Shown here one piece after another: positions 7,081 through 14,553 of a DNA stretch of 20,862 nucleotides (positions within the stretch are counted from its first letter, which is position 1; each line of letters begins with the position of its first letter). The DNA lies in contig CAJBLW010000432.1 of the NCBI GenBank assembly GCA_903953985.1, forward strand, positions 1 to 20,862. The letters run 5' to 3'. The notes beneath the pieces are model-generated. The model did no database searches, was not told the DNA's origin, and saw only the letters and a list, made by a program, of their open reading frames with translations. The position numbers and the translations under genes were made by a program. This stretch comes from an uncultured Burkholderiales bacterium (lineage in GTDB: Bacteria > Pseudomonadota > Gammaproteobacteria > Burkholderiales > Burkholderiaceae_C).

Positions 7081-7656
7081 TCAGTGGGGAAACGGCGCAA
7101 TGCCCGGTGCGGCGTTGTCTGGCAAGTCTCTGCGTGTGGTGTTCATCACCATGGCCAGCAAGCTGTAGTAGCCGCAGTGCGCCGTCATGTCGATGACGCC
7201 CTGGTCGCCAAACATCTTTTGTGCAGCCGCAAAAGTCACGTCGCTCACCGATTGGTTGTGCAGCAACTCTTGCAAAAAGTCGTACACCACGGTTTCTTCG
7301 GCCGTCATGTTCGGTGGGCGGCGGCCTTGGGCAATCGCATCGCAAGTCTCTTCGCTCACCCCGGCTGTCATGGCGATCGGCTTGTGGATGTGCCATTCCA
7401 CCGGCTGTGACCAGTGGCGCGCCACCACCAGCACGGCAAATTCCGAGTTGTGCAAACCCACGGTGTTGTCGTAGCGCAGGTACTCTCCCACTTTTTGCAG
7501 ACGGCGCATCAACTCGGGGCTGCGCATCAAAGGCACAAAGGGGCCAGAGAGTTTGCCTCTGGGTCCGCTGACGAGTTCGTCCACCGCCGCACGTTGTACT
7601 TCGGTCATTTGTTCACGCGGGATTTCGGGCAGGCGGTCGGTTTTTGGGGGGGTCAT
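7081..7656 (-). CDS. Carboxymuconolactone-decarboxylase-like protein
   Basis: A 191-residue protein of the CMD/AhpD-like fold, counted from the ATG at 7656; an in-frame ATG at 7704 would add 16 residues (MINWGLIFQ...) that are not family-like. Conserved parts are FAVLVVARHWSQPVEWHIH followed by KPIAMTAGVS, and the second helix pair QGVIDMTAHCGYYSLLAMVMNT. The CxxC of true AhpD peroxidases is absent (the position reads QPVEWHIH), so a thiol peroxidase role is unlikely. Such proteins are frequent in aromatic and lactone catabolic clusters but few have a proven reaction. It lies 63 bases downstream of the solute-binding-protein gene on the same strand and converges with the cupin gene. Confidence 0.86.
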   Translation of the reverse strand: MTPPKTDRLPEIPREQMTEVQRAAVDELVSGPRGKLSGPFVPLMRSPELMRRLQKVGEYLRYDNTVGLHNSEFAVLVVARHWSQPVEWHIHKPIAMTAGVSEETCDAIAQGRRPPNMTAEETVVYDFLQELLHNQSVSDVTFAAAQKMFGDQGVIDMTAHCGYYSLLAMVMNTTRRDLPDNAAPGIAPFPH

Positions 7657-7719
7657 CGGGCTGTCTCTTGGGGTGGGTTGAAAGATCAAGCCCCAATTTA
7701 TCACCGGACCTGGCGGCCC

Positions 7720-8472
7720 TCAGTCGTGTGCGGGATAGCCCGGCGGGGCCACCGCCGCACCCTGGATCTGGTGCCGCACAAAGGCCTGCGCTACCCAACC
7801 CGAGTGCTTGGCGTCTTCGACAAAACCGTTCAGAAATTGCCGCGCTGGCTCGCTGCGCTGCGCGGGCATGCCCATGGCTTGGTGGATGACCATGAAGCGG
7901 CCAGGCAGCAGCCGCACGCCGGAAAGGCGTTGAGCGTCGGCCTGCAGTTGCTGCTTGACGCCTGCAGCCACTTCAAGTTGCTGCGCCAGGAACAGGTCGA
8001 CCACGGCTGGGGAGCTGGGAGCGCGTACGATGGGGGCGTGTTTCAGGTGGCGGGTCAAAAACAAGTCGTAAGCGCTGCCCGCGCCCACCGTCACACGGTG
8101 GCCGGCTTGGTCGACTTCGTCGTTGATTTGCAGCGGCGAGTCGTTGCGCACCATGTAAGCCCCTTCGATTTGCACATAGGGCGGTGAAAAATGCAGGCCC
8201 TCCCCGCGCACTGGGTCAATGGCAAAAAAGCCGATGTCGGCGTCATCAGCGCGCACGCACTGCACCGACTCGTCGGCTTTCTTGAACACCCGCCATTCAA
8301 TGCCCAAGCCCAGTTGGGCAGCGAGTTTGCGCGACAGATCGGCCGAAATGCCCGAGGGCTCGCCTGCGGCGTCGAGCCCGGCGAGCACCGGGTTGCCCAG
8401 GTTGATGGCCACGCGCAAAACGCCTTGGGGAGCAAGCTGATCGGCCAAAGAGGCTGCAGAGGGAGTGTTCAT
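7720..8472 (-). CDS. Family-3 solute-binding-domain protein lacking a signal peptide
   Basis: A 250-residue protein with the whole type-2 periplasmic-binding fold of amino-acid ABC transporters (SBP_bac_3): LRVAINLGNPVLAG near residues 19-32, GISADLSRKLAAQLG, DIGFFAIDPVRGEGLHFSPPYVQIEGAYMV around 79-108, and GSAYDLFLTRHLKHA. The N-terminus MNTPSAASLADQLAPQG goes straight into the first strand with no signal peptide or lipobox, and no in-frame upstream start supplies one. Similar leaderless proteins exist in Burkholderiales (recollection). It may be a cytosolic small-molecule sensor or enzyme-like protein rather than a transporter receptor. No ABC permease or ATPase gene is adjacent. The CMD-like gene follows on the same strand. 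Confidence 0.84.
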   Translation of the reverse strand: MNTPSAASLADQLAPQGVLRVAINLGNPVLAGLDAAGEPSGISADLSRKLAAQLGLGIEWRVFKKADESVQCVRADDADIGFFAIDPVRGEGLHFSPPYVQIEGAYMVRNDSPLQINDEVDQAGHRVTVGAGSAYDLFLTRHLKHAPIVRAPSSPAVVDLFLAQQLEVAAGVKQQLQADAQRLSGVRLLPGRFMVIHQAMGMPAQRSEPARQFLNGFVEDAKHSGWVAQAFVRHQIQGAAVAPPGYPAHD

Positions 8473-8547
8473 GGTTTGCGCGAAAAGTGGACTGGGAAGT
8501 AGAGGCCCATTTTAAAAACGCGAGCCGTTCAGTGGGCTGAGAAGTGC

Positions 8548-8569
8548 CAGGTGACAAATGTCAGGTGAC
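8548..8569. repeat. Direct repeat CAGGTGAC, 14-base period
   Basis: CAGGTGAC occurs at 8548-8555 and again at 8562-8569, in the 120-base gap between the HAD gene (stop 8593) and the solute-binding-protein gene (start 8472). It may be a tandem binding site upstream of the latter, or chance. A -10-like TAAAAT on the minus strand lies between it and the start codon, without a convincing -35 box. Confidence 0.35.
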
Positions 8570-8592
8570 TGTAGCCAGGCCGTGCTGCTGTA

Positions 8593-9291
8593 TCAGCCCA
8601 AGACTTGGAGCACTGCCGTCAAATCGCGCCCGATGTGGTTCGGTGCCGGCCCGATGGCTTCAGGCGGCAGGCCTTGGCGGTTGACCCACAGCGTGGTGAA
8701 GCCAAACCAGGTGGCCCCCAGCGCGTCCCAGGCGTTGCTCGAAACAAACAGCACATCGGCCGGGGCAAAACCAAAGTGGTCGGTCACGATTTGGTAGCTG
8801 GGGGGCGTGGTCTTGAATTGGCGCACGCTGTCCACCGACAAAACGGCGCCCAGCAGATCGCTCATGCCCGCACTGTGCACGGCCGATTGCAGCATCTCGG
8901 GACTGCCGTTGGACAAAATGGCTGTGGCCACGCCGCGCTGGCGCAGGGCTTGCAGCACGTCCAGGTTTTCCGGGAAAGGCGAAAGCTGGGCGTATTGCGC
9001 CATCAGCGCGTCTTCATTCGCGTGGGAGTGCACCAGGCCCAAACGCGCCAGCGCATAACGCAGCGACGCGCGTGTGATCTCCCAAAACGATTGGTAATGG
9101 CGACTGCCTTCTGGGTTGGAGTCGCTCAGCGAGATCAGCCGGGTGTACTCGATTTGCTTGTCGCGCCAGATCACCGACAGGGCTGCGCCCTGGCCAGGGT
9201 AAAACTTTTCTGCCAATGCGCCGATGGAATACACGTCAAACAGCGTCCCGTAGGCATCGAACACCACAACTCGGATGCTGGGGTGCGTCAT
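8593..9291 (-). CDS. Type II haloacid-dehalogenase-like hydrolase
   Basis: A 232-residue HAD-superfamily protein resembling L-2-haloacid dehalogenases. Start at 9291 was chosen because it begins just before the first motif and overlaps the bicupin stop by four bases (ATGA); a longer frame to 9561 runs through the bicupin gene. Motif I is VVFDAYGTLFD with nucleophile Asp12; motif II is ILSNGSPEML; motif III carries Lys in RQFKTTPPSYQ; motif IV is FVSSNAWDALGA followed by WFGF and WVNRQG. Type II members usually read FKP at motif III, so FKTTP is a variation. Dehalogenation is the known family reaction, but the substrate is unproven. It is the last gene in the senB-senC-bicupin direction and may be co-transcribed. 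Confidence 0.9.
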   Translation of the reverse strand: MTHPSIRVVVFDAYGTLFDVYSIGALAEKFYPGQGAALSVIWRDKQIEYTRLISLSDSNPEGSRHYQSFWEITRASLRYALARLGLVHSHANEDALMAQYAQLSPFPENLDVLQALRQRGVATAILSNGSPEMLQSAVHSAGMSDLLGAVLSVDSVRQFKTTPPSYQIVTDHFGFAPADVLFVSSNAWDALGATWFGFTTLWVNRQGLPPEAIGPAPNHIGRDLTAVLQVLG

Positions 9292-9956
9292 GCCAGATGC
9301 CCTGTTTTCACCAAAATCAAGCAACCCTCGCGGCTGAAGGGTTGGTGTTGGCTCATGTGCGGGCTGCGCAGCCAACTGCCGGCGGGGTAGTCGCCGTGTT
9401 CGTCGGAAAAAACGCCTTCGACCACAAAAATTTCCTCTCCGCCCCAATGCCGGTGCGGGTTGAAAAACGTTTGCGGGGCCCAGCGAACCAAGGCGGTGTT
9501 TTGCGTCTCGAAGGTGTTGAGGGGCAAGACCTTGAGGCCCTCGACCATGCCTTGGCGCCATTCACTGCGGCGCGTGTCGATGACCACGCGTTCGTTGTCG
9601 CGCGCGTCCAGGTGGCGCAGCTTCACAAACAAGGTGCAGCCCTCGGGGGAAGAAGGTGCGTGCGCGCTGCCCACTGGGTTCTTGATGTAGGTGCCGGGGC
9701 CATAAACGCCGTGTTCGTCGTGCAGCGTGCCCTCCATCACCAAAATTTCTTCGCCCCCGCCATGCGTATGGCTGGCAAAGGCCGAGCTGGGCGCGTAGCG
9801 CACGATGGACGTGGCGCGGGCCACTTCACCGCCGTCGCGCTCGAGCATTCGGCGCGACACGCCTGAGGCGGGTGAGTCCACCCAATCGAGCGAGGGGCTG
9901 TGAACGATGCAGCGCTGGGTCCGGTCGGCGTTGAGGGTCAGGTGTTCGGTGGTCAT
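9288..9956 (-). CDS. ChrR-like two-domain cupin
   Basis: A 222-residue protein made of two homologous cupin halves. The first carries FASHTHGGGEEILVMEGTL near residues 60-78, the second FFNPHRHWGGEEIFVVEGVF around 164-183. Each half has the HxH...EE metal motif and ends with a matching EGCTLFVKLRHLD or EGCLILVKTGHLA. Halves resemble the C-terminal cupin of the anti-sigma factor ChrR, but there is no N-terminal zinc-binding anti-sigma domain, so a sigma-factor role is unlikely. It starts 23 bases after the SelD-fusion stop and overlaps the HAD gene by four bases, which places it in the selenoneine operon by position. A metal-dependent redox or sensing role is possible; nothing in the sequence proves a link to selenium. 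Confidence 0.88.
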   Translation of the reverse strand: MTTEHLTLNADRTQRCIVHSPSLDWVDSPASGVSRRMLERDGGEVARATSIVRYAPSSAFASHTHGGGEEILVMEGTLHDEHGVYGPGTYIKNPVGSAHAPSSPEGCTLFVKLRHLDARDNERVVIDTRRSEWRQGMVEGLKVLPLNTFETQNTALVRWAPQTFFNPHRHWGGEEIFVVEGVFSDEHGDYPAGSWLRSPHMSQHQPFSREGCLILVKTGHLA

Positions 9957-9979
9957 GAAATAACAGGCCTTGAAGGCAT

Positions 9980-12346
9980 TCAGGTTTTCAACAGCACCGG
10001 CTCGATGGCTTCGCCTTGCGCGGTGATGCGGCCGATGATGGCGGTGTGCTCATAGCCGGCCGCCTTGAGCGCCTGCACACAAGCCGCCGCTTGCGCAGCG
10101 GGCACGCTGGCCAGCAGGCCGCCGGCAGTTTGCGGGTCAAACAACAGGGGGTAGCGGGGGTCATTGATGAATTCATCGGCGTTGCGCAGGGCGCGGCGCA
10201 GGCGCACATTGGCTGGCTGCAAAGAGCTCACGATGCCCGCCTGGACGCAGTCCACCGCGCCGTCCAAGAGGGGCAGGGTGCTCATGTTCAGTTCGGCATC
10301 CACACCCGATGGCCGTGTCATCTCCACCAGGTGGCCCAGCAGGCCAAAGCCGGTCAGGTCGGTGCAGGCGGTCGCCCCATGGTGGTGCAAAATTTTGGCA
10401 CCGACCTGGTTGGACAGCACCATAGACTGCAATGCCGCCGCGATCCAGCGCCCCTTGGCTGCATATCTGGCGTGGGCAGCGAATAAGGTGCCGGTCCCCA
10501 TCGGCTTCGTCAGCAGCAGCACATCGCCAGGCTGCATGCCGCCCTTGCGCATCACGCTGTTCATGTTCTCGTCGATCAGGCCGTTGATGGCAAAGCCCAG
10601 GGCCAGTTCTGCGCCCTCTCCCGTGTGCCCGCCCACCAGAGCGCAGCCTGCGGCGTTCAGCACCTCAATGGCACCGCCCATCATTTGTGTGAGCAAGTCT
10701 TCCACCTTGCGCTCTAGCCCTGGCGGCACGGTGACCACGGCGGTGGCCGTTTGCGGCTCGGCCCCCATGGCAAAAATATCACCCAAGGCATGGTTGGCCG
10801 CCACTTTGCCGAACAAATAAGGGTCGTCGATGAAGGCGCGGAAAAAGTCTACCGTTTGCACCACGGCCATGCCTGGCGGCACGCGCACCACGGCCGCATC
10901 GTCGGGCGAGTGCAGTCCTATCAGCACATCGGCACGCTCAACGGGATGCAATTGCCCCAAGGCGCGAGACAAAATATTGGCGCCTACTTTGGCGCCGCAT
11001 CCCCCACAACGCATCGCGATGGCCGAGATGGCTTGCAGTGATTCTTCACTCGTCAGTACCAGGCGCGTGCTGGGTGCCTTGCCTTGGGCCTGGATGTCTT
11101 TGAGCAGTTGGCCCATGGCCTGCATGGCTTCGCGCACGTTGGCACCGGGATGGGCGGAGCCACCCGCTCCCGTCATGGCAGGGAACTCGGTGAAGCGGCG
11201 CATGAATTCCCGGTCAATGCGGTCCTTCCAGCGCCAGACCCAGGCCCCGGCGAAACTCAGCGACCCGCGAGAGGCCACGGCAAAGCGGTTGCCAGTCGAA
11301 ATCAGGGACAGCCAATGGCGTTGCGGGTCGTAGGCCAGCAGCTTTTGGCTGCGCAGGCTGCGGCGCAGATTCTCGGCCAAGGGCTTGGCCATGCGCACGG
11401 CAAACACGCCGGCTTTCTCCAGTGGGCGCTCCACAAACGAAGCGATGTCACCTGCGGCAAACACCAGTGGGTCATTCAGCGATTGCAGTTGGGGGTGCAC
11501 CAGGATGAAGCCGTCTTTGTCCAAAGCCAATCCGGTGCTTTGCAACCATTCGGGGCCACCGGCTTGGGTGACCCACATGGTTTCGTCGGCATCAAAGGTG
11601 CGGCCGTCGCGCGTGTGCAGGCAGCCGGGCGAGACCTGCACCACCTCGGCATGGGTGTGTACGGCGACGTTGCGTTCTTGGAGAACCTTGGCAAAGCGCG
11701 CGCGAACGCCCGGGTTGTGTGTAGGCAAAATGTGTTCGCCTGAAGTTAGCAGCACAAATTGCAGGTCTTCTGGGTTGCGCACCAGGGCCCTGAATTCGTT
11801 GCGTAACCGGTACTGCATGGACAACACCAGTTCGACACCACCCGCGCCTGCGCCGACCACGGCAATGGTCATGGGGCCTCGGTGTGCGGGCCATTGACGG
11901 ACCTTGTCCATCAGGGCCAACCATCGTTGGTTGAATTGCGCAATGGGCTTGACGGGCACGGCCAGGGCTTGCGCGCCATCGACCTGACGCATCTGAGGGG
12001 TCGAGCCTATGTTGATCGACAACAGGTCGTACGGCACGGGCGGTCGGTTTTTGCAAATAACTCTTTGGGTCTTGCGGTCGATGCTGATGACGGCATCATG
12101 GACCAGGCGTGCACCGGAAAACGCGCACAGGCGACCCAGGTCGATGTGCACCTCGTCAAAGCTGTAGTGGCCTGAAATGTAGCCCGGCAGCATGCCCGAA
12201 TAAGGGGTGTCAATGTCTGTGCAGATCAAGGTGATACGCACGCCCGGCTCGGGCTTCATGGCGAACATGCGCAGCACGCCCACATGGCTGTGGCCGCCGC
12301 CGACCAGCACCAGATCGCGCAGCACGGGTTGATTGGAAGATTGCAT
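9980..12346 (-). CDS. selD: NADH-dehydrogenase-like flavoprotein fused to selenophosphate synthase (SenC/SelD role)
   Basis: A 788-residue fusion. Residues about 10-390 form a pyridine-nucleotide-disulfide/NDH-2-like flavoprotein: FAD-binding GGGHSHVG (16-23), second dinucleotide motif VVGAGAGGVEL (163-173) and FAAGDIA (296-302). Residues about 430-788 are a full selenide, water dikinase: RCGGCGAKV with Cys450 and Lys453 aligning with E. coli Cys17 and Lys20, PDDAAV (481-486), HALGDIFAMGAE (519-530), GGHTGEGAE (572-580) and TDLTGFGLLGH (662-672). All catalytic residues are present, and the key residue is Cys, not selenocysteine. It makes selenophosphate from selenide and ATP. It follows senB with no intervening base (TGA then ATG), so it should supply SenB. 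Fused SelDs of this kind are known; the flavin domain's job is not. The symbol senC would also fit. Confidence 0.95.
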   Translation of the reverse strand: MQSSNQPVLRDLVLVGGGHSHVGVLRMFAMKPEPGVRITLICTDIDTPYSGMLPGYISGHYSFDEVHIDLGRLCAFSGARLVHDAVISIDRKTQRVICKNRPPVPYDLLSINIGSTPQMRQVDGAQALAVPVKPIAQFNQRWLALMDKVRQWPAHRGPMTIAVVGAGAGGVELVLSMQYRLRNEFRALVRNPEDLQFVLLTSGEHILPTHNPGVRARFAKVLQERNVAVHTHAEVVQVSPGCLHTRDGRTFDADETMWVTQAGGPEWLQSTGLALDKDGFILVHPQLQSLNDPLVFAAGDIASFVERPLEKAGVFAVRMAKPLAENLRRSLRSQKLLAYDPQRHWLSLISTGNRFAVASRGSLSFAGAWVWRWKDRIDREFMRRFTEFPAMTGAGGSAHPGANVREAMQAMGQLLKDIQAQGKAPSTRLVLTSEESLQAISAIAMRCGGCGAKVGANILSRALGQLHPVERADVLIGLHSPDDAAVVRVPPGMAVVQTVDFFRAFIDDPYLFGKVAANHALGDIFAMGAEPQTATAVVTVPPGLERKVEDLLTQMMGGAIEVLNAAGCALVGGHTGEGAELALGFAINGLIDENMNSVMRKGGMQPGDVLLLTKPMGTGTLFAAHARYAAKGRWIAAALQSMVLSNQVGAKILHHHGATACTDLTGFGLLGHLVEMTRPSGVDAELNMSTLPLLDGAVDCVQAGIVSSLQPANVRLRRALRNADEFINDPRYPLLFDPQTAGGLLASVPAAQAAACVQALKAAGYEHTAIIGRITAQGEAIEPVLLKT

Positions 12347-13327
12347 TCAAAGGATCCAGAGGTCTTGCACCCAACGGTGCAAGGCGGCGCGTTCGGCCTG
12401 CGGTTCAAACAAGGGAGCGCGCAAAGCGCACTGATGCTGCAAGTGTGCCACCAGAGCACGACCGGTTTGTGGTGATCGGCACGCCAGCAGCAAATCAGTC
12501 AAAGCTTTGGCGTTGCCCGGCTCAAACAGGCCGGCGTAATTTTCGCCCAACAGGCCCACATTGCCGTCGATGCGTGAGGCCAGCACGGGCGTGCCGCTGC
12601 AAATCGCCTCCATTAGCACATGTGCGCCGCCTTCCATGCGGCTGCAGTGCACCAGCAGGTGGGCGCGCTGGATGCGCTGAAGGGTTTGAGCGTGTGGCAC
12701 AGCGCACAGCCAGCGGTAATGCGGGCACTGCGCCTGCGTGTCTTGCGCGGCTTGGCCCAGCGCCGGGTCAAGCGCTGCACCGATGTGGTCGATCAGCACG
12801 CCAGCGTCTGGCGGCAACAGGCGCGCTGCAGACATCAGGGTGAGGGGGTCTTTTTCTTCGCGCAAATGGCCCACCATCACGACGCGCAGATGGCGAGCGG
12901 TCTTGGGCAAAGTCTGGCGCGTGCCGGTGGACTGAAAGATGACCCGCGCCTTGGTGTGGTGTGCGGGCGGCAAAGCCTTGACTCCCAGTTCTTGCAGCAC
13001 CACCAGAGAATGGGCCAGCGTCAAAGACTGTTGGGCCAGGGGGTCGTGGTCGATGTCGCGGTACAGGTCGGTGCCGGTGAGCACCACGCCCAAGCCGCGC
13101 TGGCCGTGCTGGGCGTGCCAGGCTTGCACCGAGTCGGCTGAGCGGCGCGCGTGCAGGGCCAGCATCACATCGTCAGGCGAGGTCAAGGCCTCAGCGTCGG
13201 GCCATTGCCGCACGATGCGGGCAGAATGCGCAGACAACAGCTGTTGCCAACGGCGCGCCGTTTGCCAGTTCCCGTTGTTGGCGTCGGCCAGGGCAGGGCT
13301 GACAATGACCACACGAAGTTTTTGCAT
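12347..13327 (-). CDS. senB: SenB-like selenosugar synthase (glycosyltransferase)
   Basis: A 326-residue GT-B-fold glycosyltransferase of the GT4 type. The N-terminal domain begins LRVVIVSPALADANNGNW with a conserved Asn-Asn-Gly-Asn donor-side loop; the second domain carries VVMVGHLREEKDP (149-161) and the EX7E signature SRMEGGAHVLMEAICSGTPV with Glu232 and Glu240. Established for the sen pathway: SenB joins selenophosphate with a UDP-sugar to give a selenosugar. Assignment rests on this fold plus position between an EgtB-like gene and a selenophosphate synthase. Start at 13327 begins right at the first strand; ATG at 13342 would add only MYKLP and overlap senA's start. Longer frames to 13567 run antisense through senA. 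No Shine-Dalgarno sequence is visible at either start. Confidence 0.9.
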   Translation of the reverse strand: MQKLRVVIVSPALADANNGNWQTARRWQQLLSAHSARIVRQWPDAEALTSPDDVMLALHARRSADSVQAWHAQHGQRGLGVVLTGTDLYRDIDHDPLAQQSLTLAHSLVVLQELGVKALPPAHHTKARVIFQSTGTRQTLPKTARHLRVVMVGHLREEKDPLTLMSAARLLPPDAGVLIDHIGAALDPALGQAAQDTQAQCPHYRWLCAVPHAQTLQRIQRAHLLVHCSRMEGGAHVLMEAICSGTPVLASRIDGNVGLLGENYAGLFEPGNAKALTDLLLACRSPQTGRALVAHLQHQCALRAPLFEPQAERAALHRWVQDLWIL

Positions 13328-13343
13328 GGGCAGTTTATACATG
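13325..13343. promoter_or_regulatory. Head-to-head start junction of senA and senB
   Basis: The senB ATG (13327-13325, minus) and senA ATG (13341-13343, plus) are separated by 13 bases. Any promoter for either gene must therefore lie at least partly inside the other's coding region. The gap reads TATAAA on the minus strand (13339-13334), a -10-like box that would place a minus-strand start almost at the senB ATG and hint at a leaderless mRNA; no good -35 box accompanies it. Neither start has a clear ribosome-binding site. Confidence 0.45.
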
Positions 13344-14549
13344 AGCAGCAGTACCCCAGCAGCCCCCAGGAAGACGAATCCCCACCGTTTGAGTGGACCC
13401 GTGACCAACCCCTGGCGCACGGCCAACGCCGAGACCTTGGCACAAGCCCTGAGCGACACGCGCCAGCGCACGTTGGGTTTGATCCAGGCTTGGCAAGCGG
13501 CGCTGCCCGATCTGGCCGTGCCACCCCGGCCCGGCATGAACCCGCCCCTGTGGGAGTGGGGCCACATCGCCTGGTTTCAGGAGTGGTGGACGGTGCGCAA
13601 CCGACAGCGCTGCGAAGGCACCCGCAGTGCCTCCTGGGGCGATGGCTTTGGGCCTTCACTCATGCCCCGTGCCGATGCGTTCTACAACTCCAGCGAGGTG
13701 GCGCACGACAGCCGCTGGTCGCTGCCGCTGCCCGACTTGCAGCACACCCAGCGCTACTTGGCCGATGTGCTGGCGCACAGCCTGGCCCATTTGCGGGCCG
13801 TGCCCGAGTCCATTGACGAGGCGCTTTACTTTTGGCGTTTGGTCGTGCAGCACGAGGCCATGCACAACGAAGCTTGGGTTTACATGGCGCAAGACCTGGG
13901 CCTTGCTTTGCCCGAAGCCTTGTGCGCGCGGCACGCCCATGCAGGCACTGGCCCTGTTTCAATAAGCGTTTTGTCCATCCCCGCTCAAGTTTGGACCTTG
14001 GGCCACAGCGGGCCCGGTTTTGCCTTTGACAACGAGTGCCAGGCCCACCCGGTGGCGCTGGCCGCTTTTGCGATCGATGCGATGGCCGTGACCTGGTCTC
14101 AGTACCTGCCCTTCTTGCAGGCCACGGGCCATGCCCTGCCGCCACATGTGCGCTGCGCACAAGGCGATTGGCAAGTGCGGCGTTTAGGCCAGTGGCGGGC
14201 TATGGATCTGAACGCGCCCGTGGTGCATGTCAATGCTGCCGATGCCCAAGCTTGGTGCGAATGGTCAGGCAGGCGTTTGCCCACCGAAGCCGAGTGGGAG
14301 TGCGCCGCTCAGCACCCAGGCTTTTCTTGGGGCCAGGTGTGGGAATGGACTGCCAGCGACTTTGCGCCTTACCCCGGCTTTGCGGCCCACCCCTACCGCG
14401 ATTATTCAGAACCCTCGTGGCACCACCACCGCGTGCTGCGCGGGGCTTGCGCCGCCACCTCGGCCCATGTCGTGGATGTTCGCTACCGCAACTTCTTTGT
14501 GCCCGAGCGGCGCGACATCTTTGCAGGCTTCCGCTCGGTCAAGCTTTGA
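13341..14549 (+). CDS. senA: SenA-like selenoneine synthase (EgtB/OvoA-family non-heme iron enzyme)
   Basis: A 402-residue protein of the EgtB family: an N-terminal DinB-like domain, then a formylglycine-generating-enzyme (FGE-sulfatase) domain. The iron-binding triad is visible: His75 in WEWGHIAWFQEWW, and His171 and His175 in the HX3HXE motif QHEAMHNEA. The C-terminal domain has GRRLPTEAEWECAA, GQVWEWTASDF, VLRGACAATSAH and the ending DIFAGFRSVKL. EgtB relatives form C-S bonds on hercynine; SenA uses a selenosugar instead and forms the C-Se bond. The choice of SenA over EgtB rests on the adjoining senB and selenophosphate synthase genes. Start at 13341 is the only ATG near the domain; the frame runs open upstream to 12939 antisense to senB. 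Hercynine must come from an egtD elsewhere. Confidence 0.9.
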   Translation: MSSSTPAAPRKTNPHRLSGPVTNPWRTANAETLAQALSDTRQRTLGLIQAWQAALPDLAVPPRPGMNPPLWEWGHIAWFQEWWTVRNRQRCEGTRSASWGDGFGPSLMPRADAFYNSSEVAHDSRWSLPLPDLQHTQRYLADVLAHSLAHLRAVPESIDEALYFWRLVVQHEAMHNEAWVYMAQDLGLALPEALCARHAHAGTGPVSISVLSIPAQVWTLGHSGPGFAFDNECQAHPVALAAFAIDAMAVTWSQYLPFLQATGHALPPHVRCAQGDWQVRRLGQWRAMDLNAPVVHVNAADAQAWCEWSGRRLPTEAEWECAAQHPGFSWGQVWEWTASDFAPYPGFAAHPYRDYSEPSWHHHRVLRGACAATSAHVVDVRYRNFFVPERRDIFAGFRSVKL

Positions 14550-14553
14550 GGTT

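Noticed and set aside
7414..8187. Plus-strand open frame spanning the CMD-like and solute-binding genes
   Set aside because: It crosses two well-supported minus-strand genes and lacks any domain signature.
9288..9956. ChrR anti-sigma factor
   Set aside because: The N-terminal zinc anti-sigma domain is missing and no sigma-factor gene is adjacent; the protein is only a duplicated cupin.
9980..12346. SelD as part of selenocysteine or selenouridine synthesis
   Set aside because: No selA, selB, selC tRNA or mnmH is in the window, and the gene abuts senB. A second role for the enzyme cannot be excluded.
13328..13567. N-terminal extension of SenB
   Set aside because: The extra 80 residues lie entirely or nearly so antisense to senA and do not resemble a glycosyltransferase; the fold begins at the 13327 start.
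13341..14549. Ergothioneine EgtB rather than selenoneine SenA
   Set aside because: The domain order fits both, but no egtD, egtC or egtE is adjacent, while a glycosyltransferase and a selenophosphate synthase are.
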